A stretch of 64,000 nucleotides of DNA from Promerops cafer (taxonomy: Eukaryota > Chordata > Aves > Passeriformes > Nectariniidae), in NCBI GenBank assembly GCA_013398275.1, contig VZSE01002342.1, forward strand, positions 854,976-918,975. Direction: 5' to 3'. Positions 14,501 through 29,559 of the stretch are shown in pieces. The notes below the pieces were generated by a model. That model did not search any database. It was not told the origin of the DNA and saw only the letters and a program-made list of their open reading frames with translations. The translations under genes were made by a program, and so were the position numbers. Position 1 is the stretch's first letter; each line of letters opens with the position of its first letter.

Positions 14501-17500
14501 TTAATATTTTTGCAGCCTTGATTTTCTTAGTGCTAAACACATAGGCCTTTATGTCTGAATTTTCTTTTAGTGGGGAGCTATATGACTTTTTTGTTCTGTT
14601 TTCAAGGGTAGAAAAATAGTTGCTTGGTCTGATGCAGGCTGCAGCCACTCTGTGGGTCACAAAAGCACTCTGCATGGCACCCACATGCTTCCCACAGGGG
14701 CAATTGTTTCCTTTCCACTTGTGTCAGCATTTTGCCTGCATTTGCAAACCAAAAGCCACATCCTTATGGATCATTTTATTCTGAGTGATGAGCCATTCAG
14801 GTGTTTTTTTTCCCTGGCATAGGAAGACTGAGAAATATAGCATAGTGTCTCCTAATGATTCAGTGTAATATTTTAAAAAGTCAGGGCTTATTTCTAGATG
14901 GATGTGGTCATAGTTTTCCCTTTATAAGTGCATATGCCAATTACAACTCGACTGCACTGCCATATGAATCAGAAGTGCCTATGTAGAAACCTGCTGATGT
15001 GGGAGTTTCAGGCATGCTTTAGTGAGGAGGAGCTGTGACTCTACCCCAAGTGCACTTTGGAAGACAATCTCATGCTCTGTTACAAATAGAAAAAACAACT
15101 ACCTGCACAAGGTACACAGCACAGATACTCTTTGCATTATCTAATCATGAAGACAGGTAAGACAGAATGTTATTTCACTTTGTACGAGTTCCTCTGAGGA
15201 AACCACAGAGCTACAGCTACAGCCTTGGTTGCAGAAGTATAGTTTAGATACTTGGGGCTATCTCTTCTTGGCAAGTATATAATCCACTTTTATAGCAAAC
15301 TATATAGGAAGGGGACTGATGAATTTACCATGGTATTATATATCAAAACTTCTAGGGCTAAGAGTTTCATACAGCAGCTTCCCCATGCCCCCAAGACTAC
15401 ACATATGAAATCAGAGCCATTTGGTTGAGAAAATGCAGCAACAATTAAGGATGGTTTCCATGTGGTGAGAATCAGTAAGTTTTCACAGCTCTCAGTAGGC
15501 CTACACTGCAGAGAACTTGGCTCCTTAGATTCCTACATGCTTTTTGTCAAAGATGACTCTGCTCTTGGAGATGCGTGCCAGAGTCAGTGAGCTGCTGGGC
15601 GGCCCTAGAGCAGAAGACACAAGACTAAAAAAGCTGTACTCAACACATGTTAACACTGGGGAAAAAATCTCAGTTTTTTAAGCACCTTCTTCCTTACTCT
15701 AAGAGCTAGATATCAATAGATGAAATGCCTTGATGGAAATTTTCTATAGCAATTTTCAAATAGGAATTTGTGACTGTATTCCCTGTTAGACACTTCTGAA
15801 TTTAGAGGTTTATAATGGAATGTAAGGGACATAAATTGTCCTACCTTTTAAAATACACTTCAAACTGTGCAATCTACATACAATCTTACAGCTGTCTGAT
15901 TATTTCATCTCATTATTTGGTTTGACATATTTCCTTTATGATGAGTCAGCCAGCTAAAGTACAATGGGACTGGACTGTTTAATTTAATGGCTTCCATTAG
16001 ATTATAAGGTTCCACTTGAATGAATGGGGAATTATGAGCAATTTAATTCATGAAGAGCAGCAGTGAGCACAGACTGAATTTGAACTTAGAGGGGTCATGA
16101 GGAGTAAGAAATATTTTTATTAACTTTAGACTGCTGTTAAAGTCCTCATGGGATCTATGGTTAGAAAAGAGATATAGAATCTGAGTGCCTTGATTTTTTT
16201 TTAACTAAATGCTTATTAATCAGTCATAACATTCTCAAATTTAGATAAACAGCTATAATGAAACATAGTGTTTGAGTTAAGAAACTTCTGGCTAGTACCT
16301 TAAATTTAGCATCATATTCAGTGAAATAAATGGATGTCTAAGACCAAATGAACATTTCTTCCATTTTCCCATTCCAGTACTGACCAGGTCCAGATCCTCA
16401 GCCTTATTAACACAGCCTTAATTCAAAATCTATTGCATTCAAAGGAAAGATGCCCCTTTGGATTTCAGAAGAAGCAGAATCAAGCCATGTAAGAGGCAAT
16501 TATATACTCTTTGCCTATTTTCAAAACAAAATATTTTGAATACCCACAAAATAGTTGAAGTATGCTACATTATTCTAAGTTAATACCAAAATAGCCAAAA
16601 GTTGAAAGAATTATAGAAGGGATATTCTCATTTTTGCTTGTAAAATCATTTATACTTATTACCATAGTATTTGTCTTCCCACTGCTGTGCTTCCCAGAAG
16701 TCACTTTGGTGCTGTTAGGAGTGTTAATTAGAGGAACTCCAGCCCTTCTCAGAGCCAGGTAACTTCCTGCTCTTTACTGGAACAAGAGCAGATAGTTTAC
16801 TGGTGAAACAATCAACCTGTGTAAATATCTCAGGGTCGTATAGGCTGGTGGGCATGGGAAAAAGGACAAATTGTCTGGGGTGTGGAAGGGTGCAAAGGGC
16901 ACCCTGAGGAGCCTAGGAAAATGTAGGAATTAGGAGCTCTGGGCTTTATTGCCCACATGTCACTGGCATGTTGTGCTACTCCAGTCAAGGACTTTACCTG
17001 GACGAAAATATGTAAAGGGCTTTACAGACTTGTTCCCTCTCCTGTTCCAAAAGGTATAGCAGCCTTTTTGAAGGGGAAAAAAATAGAGTTAATTAAGTAA
17101 AAAATGACTATATATTATGTCAGAATCTGTTAAATGTGGTTTTATAACTTAGGAACACAGTAAACTAAAAATTTTGCTTCTTGATGTGTTGCTATAGCAA
17201 ATCATAAAAAAGATCTTTGTAGGAGAGATTTTAGGCAGCTTAAATGCAAGTGACTTATGTGAAAAGAATCATAAAATAATTAAAGAGTAGATGTAGTTTT
17301 CAATTTAACTTCTGTTTTTTCTGATATCAGAGACTGGAAATTTATTTCCACAGAGACAAAATACATACTGATCAGTGACTCAGGCAGCAAAAAATCAAAA
17401 GAAATGTAGCATGAGAATATTTTTGAATATTTTTTTAAACTTTAGCACATGCCTTTTTTGAATTCTCTTTGCTCCCAACACCAGAGAGAGACCTCTGTCA

Positions 17501-19832
17501 AAAACTCCTGATCAAACAGCCTAGAAGATGTTTTTATTCAAGCTCCTTGTTTACAAGTTGTTCTTATACAAGTTGTCAGTTCACAGCCAGGGACTAAAAG
17601 AGAGGAGAAAAAAATACTGACCTCCAAACCCTGCTGTTCCACGATGAACCACTCTCCTGGAGCTGATATCTTCTCCAGAAACCTGGCTCTTTTTTGTTTT
17701 TTCTGACTCAGTTTTTTGGAAATTGTCCTAGAAAGTACAGGCAAAACTGTCAGAGAGCTTATAACAGCAGGAAATTCATCATGGGCTACCAAGGTCCAAG
17801 ATCCTCACACTGCATTTGCAAGCACAGTAACATGCACTATTATGCACTTTCAATTAACAGACACCTGGTTACTGGCTGTCCTAGACAGCTTTCCAACACA
17901 ACACAATAAAAACTGCTCCAAGTGACTGTAGTGAATGCCCAAAAGCACAGTGAGTTGTAGCATGCAAAAGGCAGGATTTCTTTCCCATCTGTTCATGTGT
18001 ATCAAATATTGCACGGATGTAATGATGATAATTCATGCCAGTTGGGGGTTATTTGGATAAAGTGCTTTGTTTTGAGCTCATCTTTCATCAGACCATGTTC
18101 ATCGGTGCCTGGGTCCACTTTGTCCACCAGCAGTTAGGGTTTTTCTTGCGATACAGAGGGTTTACTTTGTTAAGCTTTTTATTAAATTCCAGTTATGGAA
18201 GGATGGCAGGTAGGATTTGGGAGAAAGAAAAGCAGCACCTTTTCCACAGGAGGAAAATACAGTTACAGTGTGAATGATTTCAGTGTCAGAATTCATCTGC
18301 TGCTAAGGAAATAAACTTTATTTGAGAAATAAAATCATAGTTTTCTCCTACTGCCACTTCTGTATTTGAATTAGTATCTGTGCTACAGCCCGGAGGAAAC
18401 AGCAATGGGAAGAGAAGTTTCTGTTGCAAAACAATTGGGTTGGGAACACATGGTGTTAAGAATAATACTTTTTTACAAAGTAACAGTGGGATGATATTTG
18501 ATGTTCTCATTAGCATTGCAGGACACCACAGAGCATAAGGATGCCCATGTCCTGAAGCTCCTGCCTGAGGTAGTCATCCATCTCTTCTCCCATCAGTCTC
18601 TCAAACAGATTTTCCACCTAAGTGCACGACGTTCTTTGTGTGTGAAATTGTCTATTGGCCAAGAAGCAAATAAAAGAGGGTGATGTTTTAACTGTTTAGA
18701 AAAAATCCTTGCCACTTAAAAGCTCTTGTGTTACACACTTATATTAGTTGTATAATCTGCTGTATCACCCAGCAGGAAAGTGGGCACAAGCTATCCAGCC
18801 TTCACCCCATGTAAATGGATTTGAACCACATGGCTTGTAAACCCAGAACAGTCCTACCAGTGAGGTTAGTTAGGTGTGCTGCTTCTAAAAACAAGTATTA
18901 TGTTTTCACATCAAATTAATAAAGCTTGGAACTGGTTTCAGGTCTGGATTTCACAGATCTTTGGATTTCCCAAAATTTGAGAATGCTGAGGTGATTAGTA
19001 GAAAGTTAAGTAGAAACTAAAGAGTAAAGGCAAATGTAAACTTGATAAATGTCCACCAGTGAAAGGACTGAGTAGAACAAAACTTTTTTGTTTCACGTAG
19101 CTGATATGGCTGAAACCGAGACAGTGACCTTGTGGTGTAAAGTCCTTGACTTCACTTATTTGTTGTGTGAAGTGTCTCTTAGTTAAGCAGAAAAGCCACC
19201 CAGTGACACAGCTTTGCTTACTTGTTCAAAGAAGCTGAGAAGGTTTTGTAGAGTCCCTTCCTGGCTGGGTGTGTGCTGGGTGTGTGGAAGAAGCAAAAGC
19301 AAATTATTCTGCTATAGCTGGACAGCATTCTAAACTAACATTCCGCCAAATGAAGATTTTCCTCTAGAAAAGATCTTATAAGCTTTTGCCTTTTCTTTGT
19401 TTGGTGACCAGTTAAAAGGGTCTGATAAAAATGGACATTGGAAATGAGCAGCAGCTTTTTAACCACCAGCCAGTCACAGTGACAGCTGAGGATGCAAACT
19501 GCATATTGTTTGTTCCAGACTCAAAACGTGGGTTGTTTGGGAGCCTGATCCGTATGAGCTCCAAATGCCCATGTGGGTGAGGAATTGCCCATTATAAAGG
19601 GAACACAGCATTTCTTACTCCTCTTCATGGACATTAACCGCTTCCTTCCCAGAATATTGCCATGACATAGCTGACTTCTCTGCTTTGCAGATATGAAAAA
19701 TAAAATTTAGATGAAGAATACAAAACCCAAGAGTAAAAAATTTCAAGGACAGAGTTCTACAAAAAAATATTTCCAAAAAAAGCCTCACCTTTTTGGTATT
19801 TAACTTTATAAAGGCATTAAAAGGCTGCTTCT

Positions 19833-19909
19833 TTTTTGTTTGTTTTTTGTTTGTTTGTTCATTTTTGTTTGTTGGCTTTCTTGGTTGGTTGGTTGGTTTT
19901 TTTGGTATT
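19833..19909. repeat. GTTT and GGTT simple repeat
   Basis: T-rich sequence with repeated GTTT units passes into GGTT units. Low complexity only. Confidence 0.85.
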
Positions 19910-22379
19910 ATGTTACACTTGTTAAGTCAGTTTTGTTGATATTCATGTATCCATGCAATAATTCCAAGGGCCCAAGATAAGTAATAATAAGTAATGCTGT
20001 AAATAACATGACAGCATCTTATTATCTAAGGCATACATGGAAAATTATTATGGATGACAAAATATTTTAGGGGGGAATTAGATAAGCAAATACATGAAGA
20101 ATGAGGCAATACACAGTGCAGAACCCATTAGCTTAATTCCTATCTATTAAAAAAGCAACCATAAACTGAGTAAGGTTGGATAGAAAGTTTTTTCCCTTGT
20201 AAACTTCCATTACTTTCTAAGGAAGTGATCTTTAATGGGTCATTTATTTCATAAGCTGCCTGCAATAGAGTTTTTTCCCATTCCTTTGAAATCACTAGAT
20301 ATAGTCATGGTGAGAGACAATGAGCTAGACCTGATTTTTTTACACTGACTTTTGTTGGGCTTATGACGGGGTATGTTGCTTGGAAATAAAATCCAGTAAT
20401 ACTGACCTTTTAAGACAAATTTGGAGCACATTTGTCTCACTGAATTAATTCCTGCCACCTCTGGACATTTGTTTGTTGTCTTTGTAAAGATCATCTGTCA
20501 AATAGCATTTAACTACTCTTAATGTCTACAAATCTCCCTCCTTGAAATGAGTGCTGCAATTATTAACTGATGAGGGCCTGAAAAGGGGAAAAAAAAAGTG
20601 ATAACCTAATTATTGTGCATGTAAGAGTAATTTAGGTTGCAACCTCTACTTCTCTGATTTAAGCTCCATAGTTCTCTGATATATATAAATATTGGCTTAC
20701 TCATTTGCTAGTTGAGAAATAGAGGAAGAGAGAGGTTGCATTCTTTGTCCCATGTAATACAATGAGTTCTTGACAGGGATAAGAATGAAAAGCTCAGACT
20801 TGCCTATCCAATCTACAGCCCTTGCTGATTTCCTGAACATACTCTCCCAAAGGATGAGTCCTATGAATGTACCCAATAATATGGTCTAATAAATGGTTGC
20901 AAAATTCACTGAAGCTGGTGGACTGATATTGCAATCCATTGGAGAAAGAGAAGAAAATTACTCTTACATTCAAGGAGAGCTGGAATCATAGATGATACTG
21001 TCCAAAATCACAGGAGTAATTGGAAAAATAACATAGCCCATACATAATGGCTATTAGGAAATAAAAACCCAACACCCAAATGTAAAGGGTACAAAATGTC
21101 ACTAGAGGACTGCCACTGGAGGACGACCTGCATCTTGGTCTTTTTTCATTAAGAAATGGTATAATGAATTAAAATTTAACACAGTTTCATGAAAAAATAT
21201 TCACCTGGGAGATACGGCTCACTATCATATTACAGGGATTTTGAGTAAAATACCTTTGGATAAATGAAGTTCAATTGTATTTAGAGCATGGTGAATGAAG
21301 TGGTTTGTTTTCAGCTCAGTATCTGGAGGTGGGGATTGGCTGCACAGGAGTGAGAGCAAGAGATTTGCTATATTAAGGAAACACATTTTCCAGGTACATT
21401 ACTTTTACAAGTGTCATGACAACCAAACAGAGACACTAAACAGTGAACCCTTATTCACAGCCGTTACCACACCAAACACTGGCTGGGCACAGTCTGTGCT
21501 CTGTAGTACCACTTATTTTAGGATAAACTGTCTTCCCTCATCCTCTGTAACTGCATTTGGGAAGAATAAATTAGTATGAATCTGTAACATTGCCATAAAA
21601 TAAAGCTTTTAGTTATCATGAACCGTATTCTCTAAGTCATGGTAAAAATACAATTTAATATAAATATTGAATACTACTCTGAAGCACGTTAATACAAAAG
21701 TTTGGTTGATTCAATGTTGCTTGAAACAACATGACAGGATAGTGATGCAGTATGCCCAGAAATATCCCATAAATGTCAACAGTAGAATTAGCAACCTGTG
21801 CTTGAGTATTTAAAAATATCATCGCTGTAAAGGTTAGGCGGAAAAATTCTATTTACATTACCTGAAGCTGTAATTGGACAATTAACCTCTGATATGCAAA
21901 TAGACCAAACATCTATCTGTCTGAAAAACTCGTGATGGTTATCCATCTTGGGCATAGTCTCTGCGAGACTCCTGCACTGCCCAAGGTGTACCTTGTGAAG
22001 GCCTTTCAATACATACCTACCTTTAACTCTGTCTAGCCTCTGTTCTAGGTAGCCTCTCCAGGCATCACCAGGAATGAAGAGGTCATCACGGTAGCTACTG
22101 AGGAGCTGGTGAAAATGTTCCTACAGATCAACAGTTCTAGCTGATTGGTGGCCAGATGCAGCTGAAGTTGAAGTTATCTAAAATATATACAGGTTTTGGT
22201 ACACATTACCCAATTTCTACCATTTTCACCAAATTAAGAGTTGGAAAGTTATTTGATTATCAGATAAACTACCTTGAGGATGAAAAATGACAGCGAGAAT
22301 TACATGATTAGTGAATAAATAAAATTTAAGATTTTATCTGTGGTCCCAAAACTTGTTTTCAAAGAGCAATCACACCTTC

Positions 22380-22400
22380 AGTAGTAGTAGTAGTAGTAGT
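22380..22400. repeat. (AGT)7 trinucleotide repeat
   Basis: Seven AGT units in a row. In one plus-strand frame they read as a serine run within an unconvincing 106-codon open frame. Confidence 0.9.
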
Positions 22401-23086
22401 TCTTCTCCAGTGTTCACGGTGTTCAACAGAAAACTGCACAGAAAACACAGCTCTGCACACAGGAATTTTTATGAGGATGCTATAAGAAACTTTATTCTAG
22501 ATGCTGTTATTACTAATCCCACTGTTAAGCTGCAAACCTACCTGGAGCTTCTTTACAGCTACAGTGAAGTGATTGATAGTAAAATTTGCTCTCTAAGCAT
22601 TTGTGATGTCTGGTTTGCAGGGGTGACGTCTGTATCTTCTGTTTCGACATCTTTGGTTCTGCTCTGTACATGACTTGCATATTTTTTTCTCATATGTGTG
22701 TCAATTGAAATGCAAAGGATGTTTCACTCTGTCTTATTCCAAATTTCATTCAGCATTGACCTCTTTATTTTACCCTTGCAGTGATTTGGAAAAAAGTCTC
22801 CATCAGCCTCCACCTCTTGACTTTTATTTGATCCTGTAGGTCTCTCCATGCATCCTGGGACAACCTGCAAACTCCTGGGTGTTAACTCCCCTGCTGTTTC
22901 TGTGTTCAAGGTGAGATGAAATGCACTATTAGCACCAGGTGAATTGTTTGTGACTGGTTAAAGTCTGCATTGCCCAATGAGGGAAATTTAACAAGGCGAT
23001 GGAGTGATGTCAAAGTATTTGTGAAAAAATTAGTAAGAGGAAGTTTCTTTCAGAACAGATAATTAAAATGTTCTCTTGCCATATAA

Positions 23087-23130
23087 GTGTGTGTGTCTGT
23101 CTGTATGTGTATGTGTGTGTATGTATATGT
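23087..23130. repeat. TG/TA-rich simple repeat
   Basis: Interrupted GTGT, CTGT and ATGT units over about 44 bases. Confidence 0.85.
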
Positions 23131-26100
23131 ATTGAAAATGGTTGTCCTATTTTTCTTCTTTAAGAATTTTTACTAGATTTTTAAGTTGCACACAAGCATT
23201 AAAGGAAATTGATATCTCCAGAAATGTGGAATGTGGTTTTTCATGTCATGTATTTAGTCATGTCTAATAAACATCGTTTGAAGTCTGGTGAGTACATTTA
23301 AATGAGTAACCTTACAATTTTCTCCTACCATAGCTGACTTTTCAGTTTAGATTAAATTATATTTTTAGCATTTCTCTGGTTATCTGGTGCACAGAACATA
23401 ACCCAGTCTAATGTAAAATGATTAATCTAATTTATACAAAAGAAAATAGTAAAGAACAGAGATACAGATAACATTATACAGCTTTTAGGAAAGTGCATTT
23501 CTGAAGTGAGAGAAAGTCTAGTGAAGCCCATGTACAGTGATTACGAATCCTGCCACTGGAAACTTTTTCTTTATTTGTACACCATAAATTCTACTTCTTC
23601 AAAATGTTTTAAAAGAATGGATTTGTGATTATTTATTTCAGTCATCTCCTCTGTTTTAAATTTCTGTCTCCATCTTGCAGTCAAATGCTTATGTCCCAAT
23701 AACCCAGGAATAAATTTAAAGGTACTTCAATTATTTTTGAGAGGAAATATGTACTGTAAGATATGAAGCATTTTTCAACCCAGTCCTTTGATAGTCTGAT
23801 GTGCCATAAATCTAACAGTGTGTTAGCTATAAATATAACATGCAGGTTGACAGCTATGTTTGATTTCAGTTCCCTAAATGATTGTGAAGGAAAAAAGAGA
23901 ATCTATTTAGACAGGAGCAAGAAACTCCAGCCTTTTCTTTACCTCACTTTTGAGAATGTAAATTGTGTTTGTTAATGAACAACTAAAGGAAAATCAGCAG
24001 AAAACAGGAACCTTTCAACTCTTTGACAAAATTTTAGACCTCATTAGCAAAATCCTTTCCTACTCCATTAGTTACAGGTAAAATCCCAGGCTAAAAGGGC
24101 TCATTGTTTCCTGATGTAAAAGGTAGTTCAATTCTGGCTGATTTTTATTCTCTTCAGTTTAGCTGAAACATTGAAGCTCAGAAACACTGACAAGGTCAGT
24201 GGTGTGCTTTAACTGGGTACAGCTCAGTCATGCAATTGTATGTATATTCCACCAAGATAACTCATAAACTACTTGCAAAGCTTGTTCTCTTAAGACGCTT
24301 CAGAGGCAGTCAGCCCACATGGTGAAATATTCTCTGAAGTCACTTAAAATGTGATGATCACATTAAATGAAATAAAAAGCAAGCATCAGTAGTCTTGTCA
24401 TCTGTAAGAACACAATCATCTGACATTCAGAAGCATGGTCTGTAACAACCAACATCAATACTCAGCCTCAGTATGGCTCCAGCTGGAGTCAAAGCAAATT
24501 GAATGGAAGCGAGATCAGCTAGGGAGTTTATTTTATGTAAAATATAAACATGTTAACAGGAGAAAATACTGTTTTCTTATGTTACAACCTTAATAACCAA
24601 CAGGATTTTTATCTTACAGTTCTGCAGGTGGTGCAGGGTTCAATTACATGTACATGATGATTAAAAAGAGCAGATATTCATCTGTACACATACACCAAGC
24701 ATTGTACGCTGTGCTAGAAATCCAATATTCGCATGTGTCCCCAGTTGTGTGCCTCATAATTTTGCTACCTCTTATTCCATTAAAAAACTAGCACAAAATT
24801 TTAGTTTTATTATGATTGCATCATTTTGACAAGGTAGAGAGGGACTATATATTTACAAACAGATACACATATTCAAAGTCTGAAAAAACCCAACCCTTTC
24901 CATATTTCATCCTCTTCTCTTTCTTCTTCCTGCTACCCTACATTCATATTCATACAGGATGTGGTGGCTTTACTCGTAAAGCATCATGATAAGTTATGGA
25001 GCTTGTGTTAGGTCTTTATTTAATGAAAGCCACAAAAAATTGTCTCCAGGAAAAGCAGTGACACCTGTAACATGGTTGCCCTGATGTTGCTCTTGCTGTC
25101 AGAATGAGAGCTGAGAGAGGACTAGGAAACAATTTAGTATGTGGCTGGAGTGTGGTGAGAGACATTTCAAACATGAACTCCATTGCAAATACAAAGCTGG
25201 GGTTTAAGCTCAGCCTCTTCAAGGAATGTATACCTATTAATGATTTTGGGGAGCAGGGACAGAGAGGTTGCAAATACTCATTAATTATCTACTGCAGCAA
25301 GCAACATGTTTTGGTGAACTGCAAGATGTCTCCATGAAGGGCTTAGTCCTGCCACTTTGGAACCCTATGAGGAGGGTCAGGATTATCTAGAGGATGGAGG
25401 TTAGGAAGCTGCATGTCTGTCCAGCCTCTCCTATAGACCTACTGTGCTATCACAGAAAAGTTACTTCCTCTTTCATATTCTTACATACAGTGAAGTTGCC
25501 ACCTGCAACAGCCTTCATCAGAAGCATTAGGCCGTTAAATTGACTGCTGTGAATGGCACACACAAGTTAATTTATTTTACATAGTACAATAGTCCCAGTC
25601 TTGATAACCAAATGAAACAGAATTTATTAAAGAATTATAGCAACTCTGAGACCATGAATAAAGGGAGTTATTTGCAGTTTCATATTAAATCAGTAAGGCA
25701 AAGCCAGCAAGCAAACCTCCTAGAGGGTTAAGAATCATTAGTATGTAAAATGGTGTTGGTTTAGCCAGATGGTCCCATCAGGTGGGCACATACCTCCTGA
25801 TAGGTGTTATTTGACCCAGTATGCAAAAGAACTGTGTTATCTGAATAAATCTTGTAGACCGGTTTAAGCAATCTCTTTGAAGTAATGCATACTAACTGGA
25901 AAGAAATTAAATGGGTGTCTATCGAGCCTTGCCAAGGGCTATTTACATAGAAAGGGCCATGTTAAATTGAGAAGAAATACATCTATATCAGGACAGATGC
26001 AACAGGAAAAATTTCTGGTGTTTCCATTGATCAAAGAAAATACAATATCTAAAGCACTAGGAATAACCCTTGCATTAACAACACAGAAAGTCACTGGCTT

Positions 26101-29100
26101 TCTGATACGGAGATGCTGTCCTCTAAAAACCATCATTTTACACAAGCACTTATCTTACTTTATTACATCTTTGCTTTATATTGGCCCAAATGAAGAGAAG
26201 AAATATGCAAAAATTTGCTCTCCTTGCCAGCACGCACACAGTAGCCAGGAATAATTGTGGCTCCTCAGATTATTCACAGTTGAGACCGAACAGAGCACTG
26301 ATAAAATGGCAAAGAGAGCAATACCTGTATTATCAGCTGACTGACAGCTTACTCTGTGACTCGTAAAAGAGAATTCTCCTGTAAGAATTGGAACTTTTCT
26401 AAGTTCTAGTCATTGATAACTGTGTCACAGATTGAAGTGTTACAGTCATCCTCAGATGGGTTAGCAGGCAGAGAACAAAAGAGGCTGTGAAATGTGCAGA
26501 GTGCAGCTCGTCAGGTACACACTGATGTGTGTAGCAGACACATAGTAAATGCTCCATCCTTTTTATACATGAACAAATATGTATGAAAATGCTTGGGCTT
26601 TCCAATTTTACAACCCAGCTAGGACTACAAGCCTAAAAATGGAAATTGAGTTGTAACTAGAGTTACTGGATCACAAGCAAACAGCTGCAAAAGCAGTAAG
26701 ACAAAGGCAAAATATTAAGATGATTGGAATTTCACAAGATTGACATTGTTGCTTAAAGTGCTTGGGTTGATTGCATTTAAAAAAAAGCAAAGTACATAAA
26801 AATTAAAGCAAAACAAATAGTATTAACCACATAAGTTATTATACAAATACAGTAACAGACCAACAAAAGAAAAATAAATTAAAACAAATCCTTCTAAAAG
26901 ATACTAGCAAAGAACAGGTACTCAGCCAAAACTTGTTAAATTTCTAGTATTCACTCAGCTGTAAGACACTGCTCAAAACCATCAGCCACATGCAGCAAAA
27001 AAAGAGATAAAACAAGAAGGGTCTGCTGAGAGGCATCAAATCACTGGCAACTGCAAGCTGTCAGCTCAGGTGCCAACTACATGATGTTGGAACAGATGAG
27101 TGACTGAAATGTAAAGTCTGAAGATAAAAGGTTGTGGTAGTACTTTAGGACTCATCATGTAAGGTGAATTTCAGTTTAATTTTGCTAGTTCTTCAATATT
27201 TTTATTAAACCAGATATGAAGGAAACTCCTACTGCTTTGTCTTCTTTGCTCCAACTGCTAAAGGAACAAGACTTTTCATACATAATCTAGTACTCTTAGG
27301 TAACTAAATAGTTAAAATAAAATTGACAGGAGTAATTTTGGGACCTAATTTCAAAAAGGTGTTGTGTTTCATTGGTATGGCTTTTCCATCACTCCACTCT
27401 TCTGCCTCCCTCTGCTGTGTCCCCAAATTAGAAATTCCATAAAATCCCAACAGCCTGTTCTTGGAAATACAAAAGCTGAGTTCTGAGCTCATCCTCTAAG
27501 GTAACTGATTCATCAGCACTGCAGTGCTGTGGAAACACAGCACAAGACAAATTTTTTTTTCCAAGTAGAGAACATAGTATTTATAAATGGTTAGAACATC
27601 TCAGCAACAGCATGGGAAACAATTGGAAAACTTCAATTGTTAGACCTAATATACCTAGAACCTGACACCATAAAATACAGTCATTCTAGGGAAGCACAGA
27701 ACAGTATTAGAGATCTGTGCTAGCATTTTGTTTTCTAGCTGCTAGCTGAAAAGCTTTTATTGTCTTAGGTATTTTTCTGTTCTTTCATAAGGGACTGGAA
27801 ATCTATGCATAAGAGTAAGAGAAAAGGGATTATGCTTTATTTACTCAACTAAAATACTTTACACTGTATGATTGCTCCTGTGGGGATCCCAGTCCTGCAA
27901 AACTTGAGTGAATGTGCTTAATTTGACAGAGTTCCTCTGCCTAGACTGGCACTATACATACAGCTGTGACAGACAGCCTTTGGATTGAAGTCCCGACATT
28001 CAGCACAATGGAGACTGGATCAAATTTATGAGATTGTGACCGCAACTTTGTTAATCAAAGGAAAATGCTCCCTAGTTTAGCTAGTGTTAATATGAAGTGT
28101 GTGTTCCACAGTGTTTCAGAGCTGATGTCAGACTACTGATGCTGGACTGGCGTGATACTAGTGCTGTGATCTTTGCATGGGCTAGCATGAATTAAAAATG
28201 CTTTTTCATACTTTATGAAACAGCTTATTCTAGTAATTTTACACTCAATAACTTACTGCAATGATCTGTATGTTTTACAATCTAAAGCTGTCTTGCAGTG
28301 GAGAAAAACAGAGATTATAATCCTGTAGTTTAGCATTTAAATGTTAATTCAAACTATTAACATTTTAAAAACCAATTTTCACATAGATTACTAAATAAGG
28401 AAAATGTTTCCTAAAATTGAACTGATTTTAAAATAATTTTTATGAAAAATTACTTTTTGTTATAAACATGAGCCCTGAAGGTTCAAATGATACCTTAAGA
28501 ATATCTGTTTTGTTGAATCTTTTAAAACTAAAGAATGCTGTAAGAATATAAAGTAGTAAACTGCAAAATACAGACCTTTGGACCAGCACTGATTAATGCT
28601 GATCTAGAAACCTATTTCATTCACAGTGAGGAAACCCTATCCATTTTAAAAGGCCAGTAATTTTTACATTTTTATACAGAAATTCTGAATGTTTGTAAAT
28701 AAATCAGTTAAAGAGGGATTTGCAGGTTTAGCTTTTCAGTGGAAAAGCTCCTGGGTCTCAGTGGGAGTTGAAGTCTGCTGTAAGATGTCTATCTTCTGTA
28801 TTAGAGACAGAACATTTAATTCTAACATCAATAAATGAGTAAGAGCTGCATCCTAATTATGCTTGTCTTGAGCCTGTACACCAGCCTTCATTCATGTGAG
28901 TGATCTCTGTAGAACACTACTGTCATTCTCTTAAGTCCTCTAAGGTTACATTCTATGTCTATTTTCTTGCATCAGTATAATAACATGATAAATCACAAAT
29001 ATTCTTGGCTGAAAAGTCCACGTCTGTTTCTCATTCAGTGTAAAGTGCTACATTGCCTTAATTTAAAAAATGGCCATTGATAAATCCAACTGAATTTCAG

Positions 29101-29559
29101 ATGATGTTACAGTAGAAGCTACTTCATTTTCACCAATATTTCACAAAAGATATTTCACATTCACAGTAGAGTACAATGAAAACCATTATCTTTTCTACAG
29201 AAGATTAAAATATGAGATGTAGCTGCACTTCAAAAGCCATTTCTTGAAATGGAGTGCTGGCCATAAAGTGTCAGGCAGGCTTCTTAAAGAAAAGGACAAA
29301 AAGCAACATTGTTCGATAAATACATAATGAGTGAATAAAATGTAAAAGGTAGAAATAAATTTTGTGAGATGAGAATATTTCTTTATAAATACTAGAACCA
29401 ACTGTCAGTCCCCATGAAGACAAGAAGAGTGTTTTTTGCTGTTCATGTCATTGGAATAGGACTTTGGCAACTGAAGTTCAAGAACTGTACAATGGAGTGA
29501 AAGTGTCAAACTGAACAAGGTAGTTACCCAGCATTACCACTGAAGCCACTATCAATCCC

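Larger units (their letters stand above)
5521..29559. other. gene-poor region downstream of USP46
   Basis: About 24 kb in which I find no exon with recognisable protein similarity. It contains a GTTT/GGTT-rich stretch (19833-19909), an AGT trinucleotide run (22380-22400) and a TG-rich stretch (23087-23130). The distal part near 27-29 kb could be long 3' UTR of USP46. Enhancers may be present but cannot be called without conservation data. Confidence 0.65.

Noticed and set aside
22353..22673. 106-codon frame with a serine run
   Set aside because: The serines come from an AGT microsatellite; the rest has no recognisable feature.
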